The notes under the pieces: model-generated
Seen by the model: the letters and a program-made list of their open reading frames with translations, nothing else
Databases searched by the model: none
Told to the model about the DNA's origin: nothing
DNA from: Methylobacterium radiotolerans JCM 2831
Lineage (GTDB): Bacteria > Pseudomonadota > Alphaproteobacteria > Rhizobiales > Beijerinckiaceae
Length of the DNA: 64,000 bases
Direction: 5' to 3'
Assembly (NCBI RefSeq): GCF_000019725.1
Contig: NC_010505.1
Coordinates: 2,158,001-2,222,000, forward strand
Shown: positions 1-10,589 of the stretch, piece after piece
Numbering within the stretch: position 1 is the first letter of the stretch
Layout: the number at the start of each line of letters is the position of its first letter
Position numbers and translations under genes: made by a program

Positions 1-86
1 TGGGCCTCGGTCATGGCCTCGAGGATGACGCCGGTCTCCCCGTGCCGGCGCAGGCCGAGCACCAGGGCGTCGTCGGTCCACTGCAT
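1..86 (-). CDS. recO: DNA repair protein RecO, N-terminal fragment
   Basis: Only the first 28 codons are inside the window; the gene runs off the left edge. The start is the ATG at 84-86. The visible peptide begins MQWTDDALVLGLRRHGETG, the typical start of alphaproteobacterial RecO, whose N-terminal OB fold binds DNA and works with RecF and RecR to load RecA at gaps. Nothing more of the protein can be checked here. The call rests on recognition of this short, well-conserved N-terminus. The 137 bases to the next gene should hold its promoter. Confidence 0.75.
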   Translation of the reverse strand, partial: MQWTDDALVLGLRRHGETGVILEAMTEA

Positions 87-223
87 CGAACGTCGCGTCT
101 TCGTGTGAGAGATCGGGTGAGCGGTGCGCTCCGCGCCTGCCTCTCATATAGGGAGCCGCGGCGGTCGGCGCTGCCCCGCGCGGTGCCCAGCCCCAGGCAG
201 CCTTGGCCGGGTAGCGATGACCG

Positions 224-625
224 ATGCCGCGCCGCGCCGCCCTCGCCGCCCTGATGGTCCTCCTCGCCGCCGGTGCGCAGGCCGCGCCGCGGGCATCGAG
301 GCCCGCCGCCGAGTCTGTCCCCTCCCCGGCCCTCCTCCGGCGCATCGCCGCCCTGGCCCTGAGGCAGGTCGAGTTCGGCGCGGTGTCCCTGCTGCCCGTC
401 CGGTTCGCGGGCAGCCGGATCGCCGGGCCGATCGCGGACGGCGGCCGGGTGATCTACTGCGTGTCGGGCCGGATGTACGGGCGGACCTTCGGCAAGCCCG
501 AGCGGCCGAGGGTGGTGCTGCTCGACGACAACGACCGGCTCTCAGTGCTCGACGACGACGAGGTCTGCGCCGGGCACCGCACCCGACCCTTCCCCGAACT
601 CGACGCGCTGGGCAACAAGCCGTGA
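224..625 (+). CDS. exported protein of unknown function
   Basis: A 133-residue protein with a signal peptide: a short Arg-rich start, a hydrophobic Ala/Leu stretch over about residues 5-20, and a likely cleavage site after AQA. The mature part has two cysteines, in VIYCVSG and EVCAGH, which could form a disulfide in the periplasm. I do not recognise a domain. It is followed 20 bases later by the ChaC-like gene on the same strand, so the two may be cotranscribed. The coding assignment rests on the signal peptide and on codon use like the neighbours. Confidence 0.6.
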   Translation: MPRRAALAALMVLLAAGAQAAPRASRPAAESVPSPALLRRIAALALRQVEFGAVSLLPVRFAGSRIAGPIADGGRVIYCVSGRMYGRTFGKPERPRVVLLDDNDRLSVLDDDEVCAGHRTRPFPELDALGNKP

Positions 626-645
626 GGCCCGGGCGTTGAGGGCCC

Positions 646-1341
646 ATGCCCGCCGCGCCCGCCCGCACCCTCGACCTCAGCCTCGACCTGATCGCCCGTG
701 CCCATTCCGTCCCGATCCCCGACGACCCGAGCGCCCTCGAGGTTCTCTCGGACGCGGAGCTGCGCCCCGGGCTCGACGCGATCGTCGCCGGGCGCGAGGG
801 CAGCGACCTCTGGGTCTTCGCCTACGGCTCGCTGATGTGGAATCCGGAATTTCCAGTCGCCGAGCGCCGGATCGGGACCGTGCGCGGCTTCCATCGCCGG
901 TTCTGCCTGCTTCAGCGCCGGTTCCGCGGGACGCCGGAACGGCCGGGCTTCGTGCTGGCGCTGGACCGCGGCGGCCTGTGCCGGGGCGTGGCCTTCCGCC
1001 TGCCCGGCATGGAGATCCGCGAGGCGCTGATGCCGGTCTGGCGCCGCGAGATGCGCGGCCGCGGCTACGTCGCCCGCTGGCTGCCGGTCGCCACGGAGGC
1101 CGGGACCGTCTCGGCCCTGACCTTCCTGGCCAACCGCGCCAGCGACCGCTACGCCGGCCGCCTCTCGGATGCGGAGATCGCCGAGAAGATCGCCGCGGCC
1201 TGCGGCCACAAGGGGCCGAGCGCCGAGTACCTGTTCCGGACCGTGGAGGCCTGCGAGCGCCTCGGGATCCGCGACCGCCACCTCTGGAGCCTCCAGGCCC
1301 TGGTGGCCGCGCGGCTCAGGGCCTGCGCGCCGGGAGCGTGA
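646..1341 (+). CDS. chaC: ChaC-like gamma-glutamylcyclotransferase
   Basis: A 231-residue protein with the ChaC signature YGSLMWNP at about residues 64-71, followed by a Gly-Phe-His-Arg-Arg-Phe stretch shared by the family. ChaC enzymes cleave glutathione to 5-oxoproline and cysteinylglycine in the cytoplasm, using a catalytic Glu later in the fold. The first 45 residues are a helical extension seen in many proteobacterial members. Length fits the family. Its link to stress or to glutathione-dependent formaldehyde handling is inference. It may share a transcript with the exported protein upstream. Confidence 0.85.
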   Translation: MPAAPARTLDLSLDLIARAHSVPIPDDPSALEVLSDAELRPGLDAIVAGREGSDLWVFAYGSLMWNPEFPVAERRIGTVRGFHRRFCLLQRRFRGTPERPGFVLALDRGGLCRGVAFRLPGMEIREALMPVWRREMRGRGYVARWLPVATEAGTVSALTFLANRASDRYAGRLSDAEIAEKIAAACGHKGPSAEYLFRTVEACERLGIRDRHLWSLQALVAARLRACAPGA

Positions 1342-1416
1342 TCCCCCGCCCTCCGCGCCTCGCGCGCGGACGGAGCCGAACGCGTCCACCGAGGGCGACG
1401 ACCGGATGCCGGCGGC

Positions 1417-1560
1417 TCAGATCCAGGCCCGCTTGGTCGCGACCACGACCCGCCCGCCGCCGTGCTCCGCGTCCGGGTTGCGCGGCTCCCGGATGCCGGG
1501 GGCACGGCCGGTGGTGACGTAGACGAGGAGGGTGAGGACGAGCAGGATCTTCGTGCGCAT
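1417..1560 (-). CDS. tiny secreted-type protein, 47 residues
   Basis: A 47-codon frame starting with the ATG at 1558-1560 encodes MRTKILLVLTLLVYVTTG and then a polar, Gly/Arg-rich tail. The start looks like a signal peptide or a single membrane segment. A perfect 8-base inverted repeat lies just before the start (1564-1583). I see no strong Shine-Dalgarno sequence, so the call is tentative. It resembles two other tiny hydrophobic proteins in this window, at 7545-7649 and 9193-9291, in layout but not in sequence. Confidence 0.4.
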   Translation of the reverse strand: MRTKILLVLTLLVYVTTGRAPGIREPRNPDAEHGGGRVVVATKRAWI

Positions 1561-1563
1561 GGT

Positions 1564-1583
1564 GACGCTCAGGCTTGAGCGTC
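1564..1583. promoter_or_regulatory. 8-base inverted repeat before the 47-residue gene
   Basis: GACGCTCA, a four-base spacer, then TGAGCGTC form a perfect dyad. It ends three bases before the leftward start codon at 1560. It could be an operator or a hairpin in the leader of that gene. No protein can be assigned. The rest of the gap up to 1735 shows nothing else I can name. Confidence 0.3.
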
Positions 1584-1735
1584 GGTGCATAGGAACGATC
1601 GGTTTTTACGGAGTTGCTGCAGTGCACGCGGGCGCGCGGCCAGCCGATTCCCCGCGGACGTGGTGAACGAAGGGTTGCGATGCGGCCGCGATCGTCTATG
1701 CCGCCGGCCCGTGATGTCCACAGGCGGAGGATAGG

Positions 1736-2359
1736 ATGCGGCTCCGGATCGGCGTGGCCCTGGCGGTGGTCGTCATCGCCGCCGTTGCTCTCCTGGCCGG
1801 ACCGCTGAGCCGCGGGGACAGCCTGTCCGACATCCTCACCGGCCGGACGCCGCTGCTGGCCGGGAGCGCCCGGGCGCCCGGCGGCAGCGTGGACCTGACC
1901 GGCACCGCGACCCTCGAGGCGGACCGGCGGCCGGCGACCCTGCACGTCGCCTGCGATCCGGGCGGCACCGGCCTGTCCGCCGCGATGACCGTGCCGCGCT
2001 TCGCCGAGCTGGCGCCGCGCTTCGACTTCGCGGGCCTCGAAGGGGCCGACAGCGAGAAGCCCCTCACCGGGATCCTGGTTTCCAGTGACGGCAGCGTGCG
2101 CTCCGTGCGCATGCCGGTCCGGGGCGCCGCGACCGGGCCGGAGGCGGGCTTCACGCTGACGGTGACGGGCGCGCGCCGGGGCGAGGATCCGCTGCGCGGG
2201 GTGGCCCTGGCCCTCGCCCAGCCCGGGACCAAGCTGACCTGGACACAGGCGAGCCCGCGCCCGGGAGACCCCGCCCTGACGGCGACGTTCACGGTCGCGG
2301 AGGCCGACGCCGCCGCCCTGAAGGCGGCCCTCGACGGCTGCCTCGCGGCGCCGTTCTGA
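1736..2359 (+). CDS. membrane-anchored or exported protein of unknown function
   Basis: A 207-residue protein with an N-terminal hydrophobic segment (about residues 4-22) after a short basic start. The rest is polar and beta-rich by pattern, with no transmembrane segments and a single Cys in HVACDPGG and another in DGCLAAPF near the end. I do not recognise a family. It stands alone on this strand and converges on the transporter gene, whose stop is 18 bases away. Cytoplasmic-membrane anchoring or periplasmic export is inferred from the N-terminus only. Confidence 0.6.
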   Translation: MRLRIGVALAVVVIAAVALLAGPLSRGDSLSDILTGRTPLLAGSARAPGGSVDLTGTATLEADRRPATLHVACDPGGTGLSAAMTVPRFAELAPRFDFAGLEGADSEKPLTGILVSSDGSVRSVRMPVRGAATGPEAGFTLTVTGARRGEDPLRGVALALAQPGTKLTWTQASPRPGDPALTATFTVAEADAAALKAALDGCLAAPF

Positions 2360-2377
2360 GGCGGCCCGGCCGGCGCC

Positions 2378-3679
2378 TCACAGGACCCATGTCCCGACCA
2401 GGCAGAGCGTGGCGAGGAAGGTCGCCGCGGTGGTCAGCCATCCGAGCCCGTTGGTCACGCGGCCATTGACGCGGCCGCCCATCACGGCCCGGTCGTTGGT
2501 CATCAGCATCATGAGGAGCAGGAGCGGCGGCACCGAGAAGCCCTGCACGATGCCGGACCAGACGAGCGCCCGCATCGGGTTGAAGCCGAGAAAGTTCAGA
2601 CCCACCGCCAGCACGGTCACGGCCGCGATCGTGCCGTAGAACAGCTTGGCCTCGCTCGGACGGGCGTGCAGGCTGCCCGTCCGGCCGATCCCCTGCACGA
2701 GGTCGTAGGCCGCCCCCGTGGTCATCACCGGCACCGCCAGGAAGCCGACGCCGACGACCCCGAGGGCGAACAGGTACTTGGCCCCTGCCCCCGCCAGGGG
2801 CTCCAGGGCGGCCGCGGCCTGGGCGGCGCTCTCGATCTCGGTCTGCCCCGCCTGATGCAGCGTCGCGCCCGTGGACAGGACGATGAAGTAGAGGATGATG
2901 TTCGAGAACAGCATCCCGATCATCACGTCCCGGCGGGTCTTGCGCAGCTCGGCATCGGTCGCACCATTGCGCTGCCGCAGCGTGCGCCGTCCCAGGGCGA
3001 TCTCCTCCTCGACCTCCTGGTTCGACTGCCACGTGTAGATGTAGGCCGAGAGCGAGGTGCCGATGCAGGCGACGATCATCGCCAGGAAGTCGGCATCGAA
3101 CCGGACCTGCGGCACGAGGGTGCCGCGCAGGATCTCGGCGGGGTCGGGACGGGCCAGGATCGCGGCCGCCACGTAGGCGAACAGGGCGAGCGCCAGCCAG
3201 CGGAAGATGTCCCGCAGGAGCGCGTAGGAGCCGAAGATCTGCAGGCTCAGGATCGCCGCGGCGGCGCCGACCACGATGGCGGGGATCGGGACCGGGACCA
3301 GCAGGTTGAGGGCCGCGCCGATCCCGCCGAGATTGGCCGCCGCCTCGATGACGTTGCCCCCGAAGGCGCCGGCCACGAGCGGGTAGAGGACCCAGCGCGG
3401 GTAGCGGTCGCGCACGATGGCGAACAGGCCCTTGCCGTAGACCTGCCCGAGCTTGGCAGAGAGGTAGACGACCACGACCATCATCGGCAGGACGACCGGG
3501 GCGATCCACAGGAACCCGAGGCCGTACCGGGCGCCGGCGCTCGCATAGGTGCCGATGGCGGAGGGGTCGTCGTCGGCGGCGCCGGTGATCACCCCGGTAC
3601 CGAGGGCGTGGAGGAGGCTGCCACGGCCGCGTGGCCTGTCCGGGTCGTCGGTGTCGGGTTTCGGACGGGGCTGGTCCAT
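2378..3679 (-). CDS. Nramp-related transporter with altered metal-site motifs
   Basis: A 433-residue protein with about eleven hydrophobic segments and the Nramp-family layout. In the first segment the canonical DPGN reads Asp-Pro-Ser-Ala (residues 38-41). At the place where the sixth segment normally has Met-Pro-His, I read Ser-Ala-Tyr (211-213) after a conserved Gly-Thr. Canonical Nramps use the Asn and Met as ligands for Mn or Fe, so the substrate here may differ; Mg or another ion is possible. Two hydrophilic termini flank the core. The start is the ATG at 3677-3679. It lies downstream of dnaE, separated by a 19-base-pair palindrome. Confidence 0.8.
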   Translation of the reverse strand: MDQPRPKPDTDDPDRPRGRGSLLHALGTGVITGAADDDPSAIGTYASAGARYGLGFLWIAPVVLPMMVVVVYLSAKLGQVYGKGLFAIVRDRYPRWVLYPLVAGAFGGNVIEAAANLGGIGAALNLLVPVPIPAIVVGAAAAILSLQIFGSYALLRDIFRWLALALFAYVAAAILARPDPAEILRGTLVPQVRFDADFLAMIVACIGTSLSAYIYTWQSNQEVEEEIALGRRTLRQRNGATDAELRKTRRDVMIGMLFSNIILYFIVLSTGATLHQAGQTEIESAAQAAAALEPLAGAGAKYLFALGVVGVGFLAVPVMTTGAAYDLVQGIGRTGSLHARPSEAKLFYGTIAAVTVLAVGLNFLGFNPMRALVWSGIVQGFSVPPLLLLMMLMTNDRAVMGGRVNGRVTNGLGWLTTAATFLATLCLVGTWVL

Positions 3680-3751
3680 GGATCCTCGTCGCAGGGTGCG
3701 CCGAGGTCCAACCGGTCGGGTTTCGCGAGTGTTCTCGGTCAGGCATCCGCG

Positions 3752-3794
3752 CCGTCATTCCGGGGCTCGCCCGAGGCGAGCCCCGGAATGACGG
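3752..3794. repeat. perfect 19-bp palindromic repeat (REP-like)
   Basis: Two perfect complementary arms at 3752-3770 and 3776-3794 are separated by five bases. It lies between the end of dnaE and the start of the transporter gene. Sequences of the type CGTCATTCCGGGGCTCGC are widespread intergenic repeats in alphaproteobacteria, as I recall. In RNA it would form a very stable hairpin and may end or protect the dnaE transcript, though no U-tract follows. Confidence 0.6.
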
Positions 3795-3820
3795 GACGGT
3801 CTTCCGCACGCCGGGGGAGG

Positions 3821-7339
<3,519 letters not shown>

Positions 7340-7461
7340 GGCCGACCTTGTTCCGGGGTCGGGCAGCATCCCCGCTCGCCGGCCTCAAGTCGACGTGTGC
7401 CGGGCCGCCGAAGGACGATATCCACCGGTCGTGCTCCGGAAGCACCAGTTCGGCCCGCCCC

Positions 7462-7502
7462 TGTGGACAATCGGCGTCCGGCGGCCCATCGCCTGTGCAT
7501 AA
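7462..7502 (+). promoter_or_regulatory. two DnaA-box-like 9-mers upstream of dnaE
   Basis: TGTGGACAA (7462-7470) and TGTGCATAA (7494-7502) each differ by one base from TGTGGATAA, the complement of the TTATCCACA DnaA box. They are in the same orientation and 32 bases apart, about three helical turns, 120-160 bases before the dnaE start. Binding of DnaA here is inference. Confidence 0.25.
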
Positions 7503-7534
7503 CCCGTCCGCGGACGGAACCGGGCGGTCTTCGG

Positions 7535-7557
7535 AAAAAACCGGCTAACGAACCGGT
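7535..7557 (-). terminator. intrinsic terminator after the 34-residue gene
   Basis: Read leftward, ACCGG, an eight-base loop and CCGGT are followed by a run of six T. The stop codon of the small gene lies inside the loop. The stem is only five base pairs but all strong. It would separate the small gene from dnaE. Confidence 0.45.
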
Positions 7558-7649
7558 GCCAAGGCTATCGCCCAGGCGCCGAAAGCCGCGAACAGCATCC
7601 CGAACGCCATGAACTCGACCATTCCGGTCAGGACCATCCGCTTCAGCAT
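7545..7649 (-). CDS. tiny membrane protein, 34 residues
   Basis: The frame encodes MLKRMVLTGMVEFMAFGMLF followed by AAFGAWAIALAPVR. It is one hydrophobic, Met-rich segment long enough to cross the membrane once. A strong GGAGG Shine-Dalgarno sequence lies seven bases before the ATG at 7647-7649, and an intrinsic terminator overlaps the stop. These two signals are the case for a real gene. Function is unknown; single-segment proteins of this size often bind and adjust larger membrane proteins. It is divergent from the glycosyltransferase. Confidence 0.5.
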   Translation of the reverse strand: MLKRMVLTGMVEFMAFGMLFAAFGAWAIALAPVR

Positions 7650-7758
7650 CGACCTGCCTCCTGTGTTCCGGTCCTAGTATGTTCATGTTTTGTTCCTTTG
7701 GAAGGGCCCGCGGGTCACAGGGCGGTCCCGTTTCTCCGATAAGGTAAAAAGTGTCTTG

Positions 7759-9138
7759 ATGCGGATCGGGCGGGCTGGCATGCCCCCGCCTTCGAGACGA
7801 ACTCGTCACCGGCTGGGGGGTTCGAAGGAGCAAGCCATTCCCGCGCACCGGACGGTCGAACGGTTCGACGTCGCCCTCGTGGCCGTCGGCACACATGGCG
7901 ATGTGCTGCCGTTCATCGCGCTGGGGCACGAGCTCCTGAAGCGCGGTCACGGCGTCTCGCTCGCGGCCCCGGCCCCGTTCGAGGCGATGGCCCGCCGGGC
8001 GGGCCTCGCCTTCCAGCCCCTGGGTACGGTGGCGGATTACGAGGCGGTGATCCGCCAGCCGGATCTCTGGCACCCGCAGCAGGGCTTCCGCCCGATGTTC
8101 GATTACGCCCTGCAGGTCGCCGAGGCGGCCTGCCTGTGGCTCGGCGCGACCCGCGCCCGGGGGGTCGACCTGCGGGTGGTCGCCTCGCCGCTGGGCTGGG
8201 GTGCGCGGCTCGCGCAGGACCTCTACGATCTGCCGACCGCGACGCTGCACGTCATGCCGTTCCTGATCGAGAGCCGGTACGATCCGCCGCGCCTGCCGGG
8301 CCTGCCGCTGCCGCGCGTGCTGCCGGCCGCCCTGCGGGCCTACGTGAATCTCGGCGTCGACAAGGTGGCGGTCGGCCCGTTCACGCTGCCGCCGCTGAAC
8401 GCCCTGCGGGCGCGTCTCGGCCTCGATCCGGTCTACCGGCTGCGGCACTGGTGGAACAGCCCGACCGGCATGCTCCTGATGTTCCCCGACTGGTACGCGG
8501 AGCCGCAGGCCGACTGGCCGGGCCAGGCGGTGCAGCTCGGCTTCCCGCTGGTCGACCGGTTCGGCGACGTGGCGGCCATGCCGCCGGAGCTGGAAGCGTT
8601 CCTCGACGCGGGCGACCCGCCGATCGTGTTCACCTACGGCTCGGCCATGCGCCAGGGCGCCGGCTTCTTCGACACCGCGGTGCGGCTGTGCCGGCGCATG
8701 GGCCGGCGCGGCGTCCTGCTCGCCCCCCAGGGCGGGCAGATCCCGAAGCCGCTGCCGGCCGGGATCGTCCACCTTCCCTACGCGCCCCTGAGCGCCCTGC
8801 TGCCGCGCAGCGCGGCGCTGGTCCATCACGGCGGCGTCGGCACGGTCGCGCAGGCCCTGGCGGCGGGCGTCCCGCAGCTCGTGGTGCCGGTGGCCTTCGA
8901 CCATTTCGACGAGGGGCGGCGGCTGAAGGATCGGGATCTGGGCGCCACCCTGAGCCGCCGCGCCTTCCGGCCCGCGCGCGCGGCGCGCGTGCTCGGGCGG
9001 CTCCTCGCCGACCCCGCGGTGGCGCGGGCCTGCGCGGCGGCCCGGGCTCGGATGGCGGAAGGCCCCGATGCCATCCGCGACGCCTGCGATTACGTGGAGC
9101 GGCTGACGAGCGCGGAGGCCGGTTCCGGCGCATCCTGA
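7759..9138 (+). CDS. UGT-like glycosyltransferase (GT1 fold)
   Basis: Two Rossmann-like halves are visible. The N-terminal half starts FDVALVAVGTHGDVLPFIALG, the acceptor-side motif of UGT/MGT enzymes; the C-terminal half has VHHGGVGTVAQALAAGVPQ, the nucleotide-sugar site. It should transfer a sugar to a lipid or small hydrophobic acceptor, as in sterol, hopanoid or carotenoid glycosylation; the substrate cannot be told. The start is uncertain. I give the ATG at 7759 (459 residues); ATG 7780 or 7690 are in frame. The best Shine-Dalgarno (AAGGAG at 7825-7830) instead sits six bases before an in-frame ATT at 7837. Confidence 0.8.
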   Translation: MRIGRAGMPPPSRRTRHRLGGSKEQAIPAHRTVERFDVALVAVGTHGDVLPFIALGHELLKRGHGVSLAAPAPFEAMARRAGLAFQPLGTVADYEAVIRQPDLWHPQQGFRPMFDYALQVAEAACLWLGATRARGVDLRVVASPLGWGARLAQDLYDLPTATLHVMPFLIESRYDPPRLPGLPLPRVLPAALRAYVNLGVDKVAVGPFTLPPLNALRARLGLDPVYRLRHWWNSPTGMLLMFPDWYAEPQADWPGQAVQLGFPLVDRFGDVAAMPPELEAFLDAGDPPIVFTYGSAMRQGAGFFDTAVRLCRRMGRRGVLLAPQGGQIPKPLPAGIVHLPYAPLSALLPRSAALVHHGGVGTVAQALAAGVPQLVVPVAFDHFDEGRRLKDRDLGATLSRRAFRPARAARVLGRLLADPAVARACAAARARMAEGPDAIRDACDYVERLTSAEAGSGAS

Positions 9139-9158
9139 CTGCACCGGCCGCGCGCGCG

Positions 9159-9190
9159 GGAGGCGCCGCCCTGTACGGGGCGGCGCCTCC
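9159..9190. terminator. 13-bp hairpin between convergent genes
   Basis: Perfect arms at 9159-9171 and 9178-9190 enclose six bases. It lies between the ends of the glycosyltransferase (rightward) and the 32-residue gene (leftward), so it can end both transcripts. There is no T-run on either side. Confidence 0.4.
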
Positions 9191-9192
9191 GA

Positions 9193-9291
9193 TCACTGGC
9201 CCAACAACGTGGTGGCCGAACCGACGATGGTCATGAGCAGGCCGCTCACGAAGGCGCCGATCATGACGTAGGAGAGCGCTTTCAGCTTCAT
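9193..9291 (-). CDS. tiny membrane protein, 32 residues
   Basis: The frame encodes MKLKALSYVMIGAFVSGLLM and then TIVGSATTLLGQ: two lysines followed by one membrane segment. GGGAGGA lies a few bases before the ATG at 9289-9291, an excellent ribosome binding site. It lies directly downstream of the 86-residue exported protein on the same strand (gap 16 bases), so the two probably form an operon. Function is unknown. Confidence 0.5.
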   Translation of the reverse strand: MKLKALSYVMIGAFVSGLLMTIVGSATTLLGQ

Positions 9292-9307
9292 CCGTCCTCC
9301 CGTCGGA

Positions 9308-9568
9308 TCAGCAGCGGTAGCCGCCGGCGGTCTGGCCGTACTGCTTCACCGGCCGGGTCTGCTGATCGGCGTTGCCCTCGGCGGCCGAGCTCAGCGGGCA
9401 GCCGACATAGTTGGGATTGTCGTGGACCCCGAGGCCCAGCGCGCCCGTGGTCTCGACCTCGTAGGGAGCGAAGCCTGTCCAGCGGGCGCCGTTCGCCGCC
9501 AGAGCGGACGAGATCGGAGCGACGCCAAGGACAAGTGCGGTGACGGCGACGGCGATACGGGTCTTCAT
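9308..9568 (-). CDS. exported protein of unknown function, 86 residues
   Basis: A clear signal peptide (about residues 1-24, cleavage after ALA) is followed by a mature part of about 60 residues with two cysteines (CPLSS and the terminal GGYRC), likely to form one disulfide in the periplasm. The part around APYEVETTGALGLGVHDNPN looks like a conserved, Gly-rich core, but I know no function for it. The ATG at 9566-9568 has TGGAG eight bases upstream. The 295 bases upstream, up to the lolD stop, show no further gene. Confidence 0.65.
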   Translation of the reverse strand: MKTRIAVAVTALVLGVAPISSALAANGARWTGFAPYEVETTGALGLGVHDNPNYVGCPLSSAAEGNADQQTRPVKQYGQTAGGYRC

Positions 9569-9863
9569 GGTCAGGCTCCAGAGATTACGCAGTACAGGCC
9601 GGTTGTTCGGCTCTGTTTTATCTTGCGTGATCGTAAGGTAGGGAGCGGGCGTCTTCCGCGGCGTGACGCGCCGCACGCGGCGCGACGGATTAAAGATCGC
9701 GTGCACTTGCGGGGAGCGTAGGCCCGCGGACCGGGTCGCGTCGCGGGTTCGAAGCGATGCGCCTTGTGGTTGATCGAGGCCGACGGTGCACGCGTGGGCG
9801 GGCGTTCGCCGCGTGCCGTCGCTGCGCCGGCGCACGGGGCACTCTGCCCGGATGTGGGACCGC

Positions 9864-10577
9864 TCAGTCGAGCTGCGTGATCAGGCCGTCCCGGATGGTG
9901 ACCCGCCGATCCATGCGGGCGGCCAGTTCCAGGTTGTGGGTCGCGACCAGGGCGGCGAGCCCCGAGGCGCGGACCAGGGCCATCAGGACCGAGAAGACGT
10001 GGCCCGCCGTCCCGGGATCGAGGTTGCCGGTCGGCTCGTCGGCGAGGAGCAGGCGCGGGCCGTTGGCCACCGCCCGGGCGATGGCGACGCGCTGCTGCTC
10101 GCCCCCCGACAGCTCCGCGGGGCGGTGCGGCAGCCGCTCCTTGAGGCCCAGGAAGCTGAGGAGCTCCGTGGCCCGGGCCTTCGCCTCCGGGCGCTTCAGG
10201 CCGCGGATGAGCTGGGGCATCACCACGTTCTCCAGCGCGGAGAATTCCGGCAGGAGATGGTGGAACTGGTAGACGAAGCCCATCTCCTCGCGCCGCAGGC
10301 GGGTCCGCTCGGCATCCGCCATCGCGGCGGTCGGGTGGCCGCCGATGTAGATCTCGCCCCCGTCGGGCCGCTCCAGCAGGCCGGCGAGGTGCAGCAGCGT
10401 CGACTTGCCGGCGCCCGACGGCGCCACGAGCGCCACCAGCTCGCCCGGCCAGATCGCGAGATCGGCCCCGCGCAGGATCTCCAGGGCGCCCTCGGCCTGG
10501 GCGTAGCGCCGCTCGACGCGGGAGAAGAACAGGGCCGGCACCGGCGGGTCGCCGGCGGTCTGGCTCGAATCGCTCAT
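9864..10577 (-). CDS. lolD: lipoprotein-releasing ABC transporter ATP-binding protein LolD
   Basis: A 237-residue ATPase with Walker A (PSGAGKST), the signature [14 protein letters not shown] and Walker B ([12 protein letters not shown]). Together with the membrane subunit encoded just upstream it extracts lipoproteins from the inner membrane and hands them to the periplasmic carrier LolA. The pairing with a LolC/E-type permease, 12 bases upstream, is what separates it from the similar MacB or FtsE ATPases. It is the last gene of the proS-lolC-lolD run. Confidence 0.9.
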   Translation of the reverse strand: MSDSSQTAGDPPVPALFFSRVERRYAQAEGALEILRGADLAIWPGELVALVAPSGAGKSTLLHLAGLLERPDGGEIYIGGHPTAAMADAERTRLRREEMGFVYQFHHLLPEFSALENVVMPQLIRGLKRPEAKARATELLSFLGLKERLPHRPAELSGGEQQRVAIARAVANGPRLLLADEPTGNLDPGTAGHVFSVLMALVRASGLAALVATHNLELAARMDRRVTIRDGLITQLD

Positions 10578-10589
10578 TGGATGGGCCCG

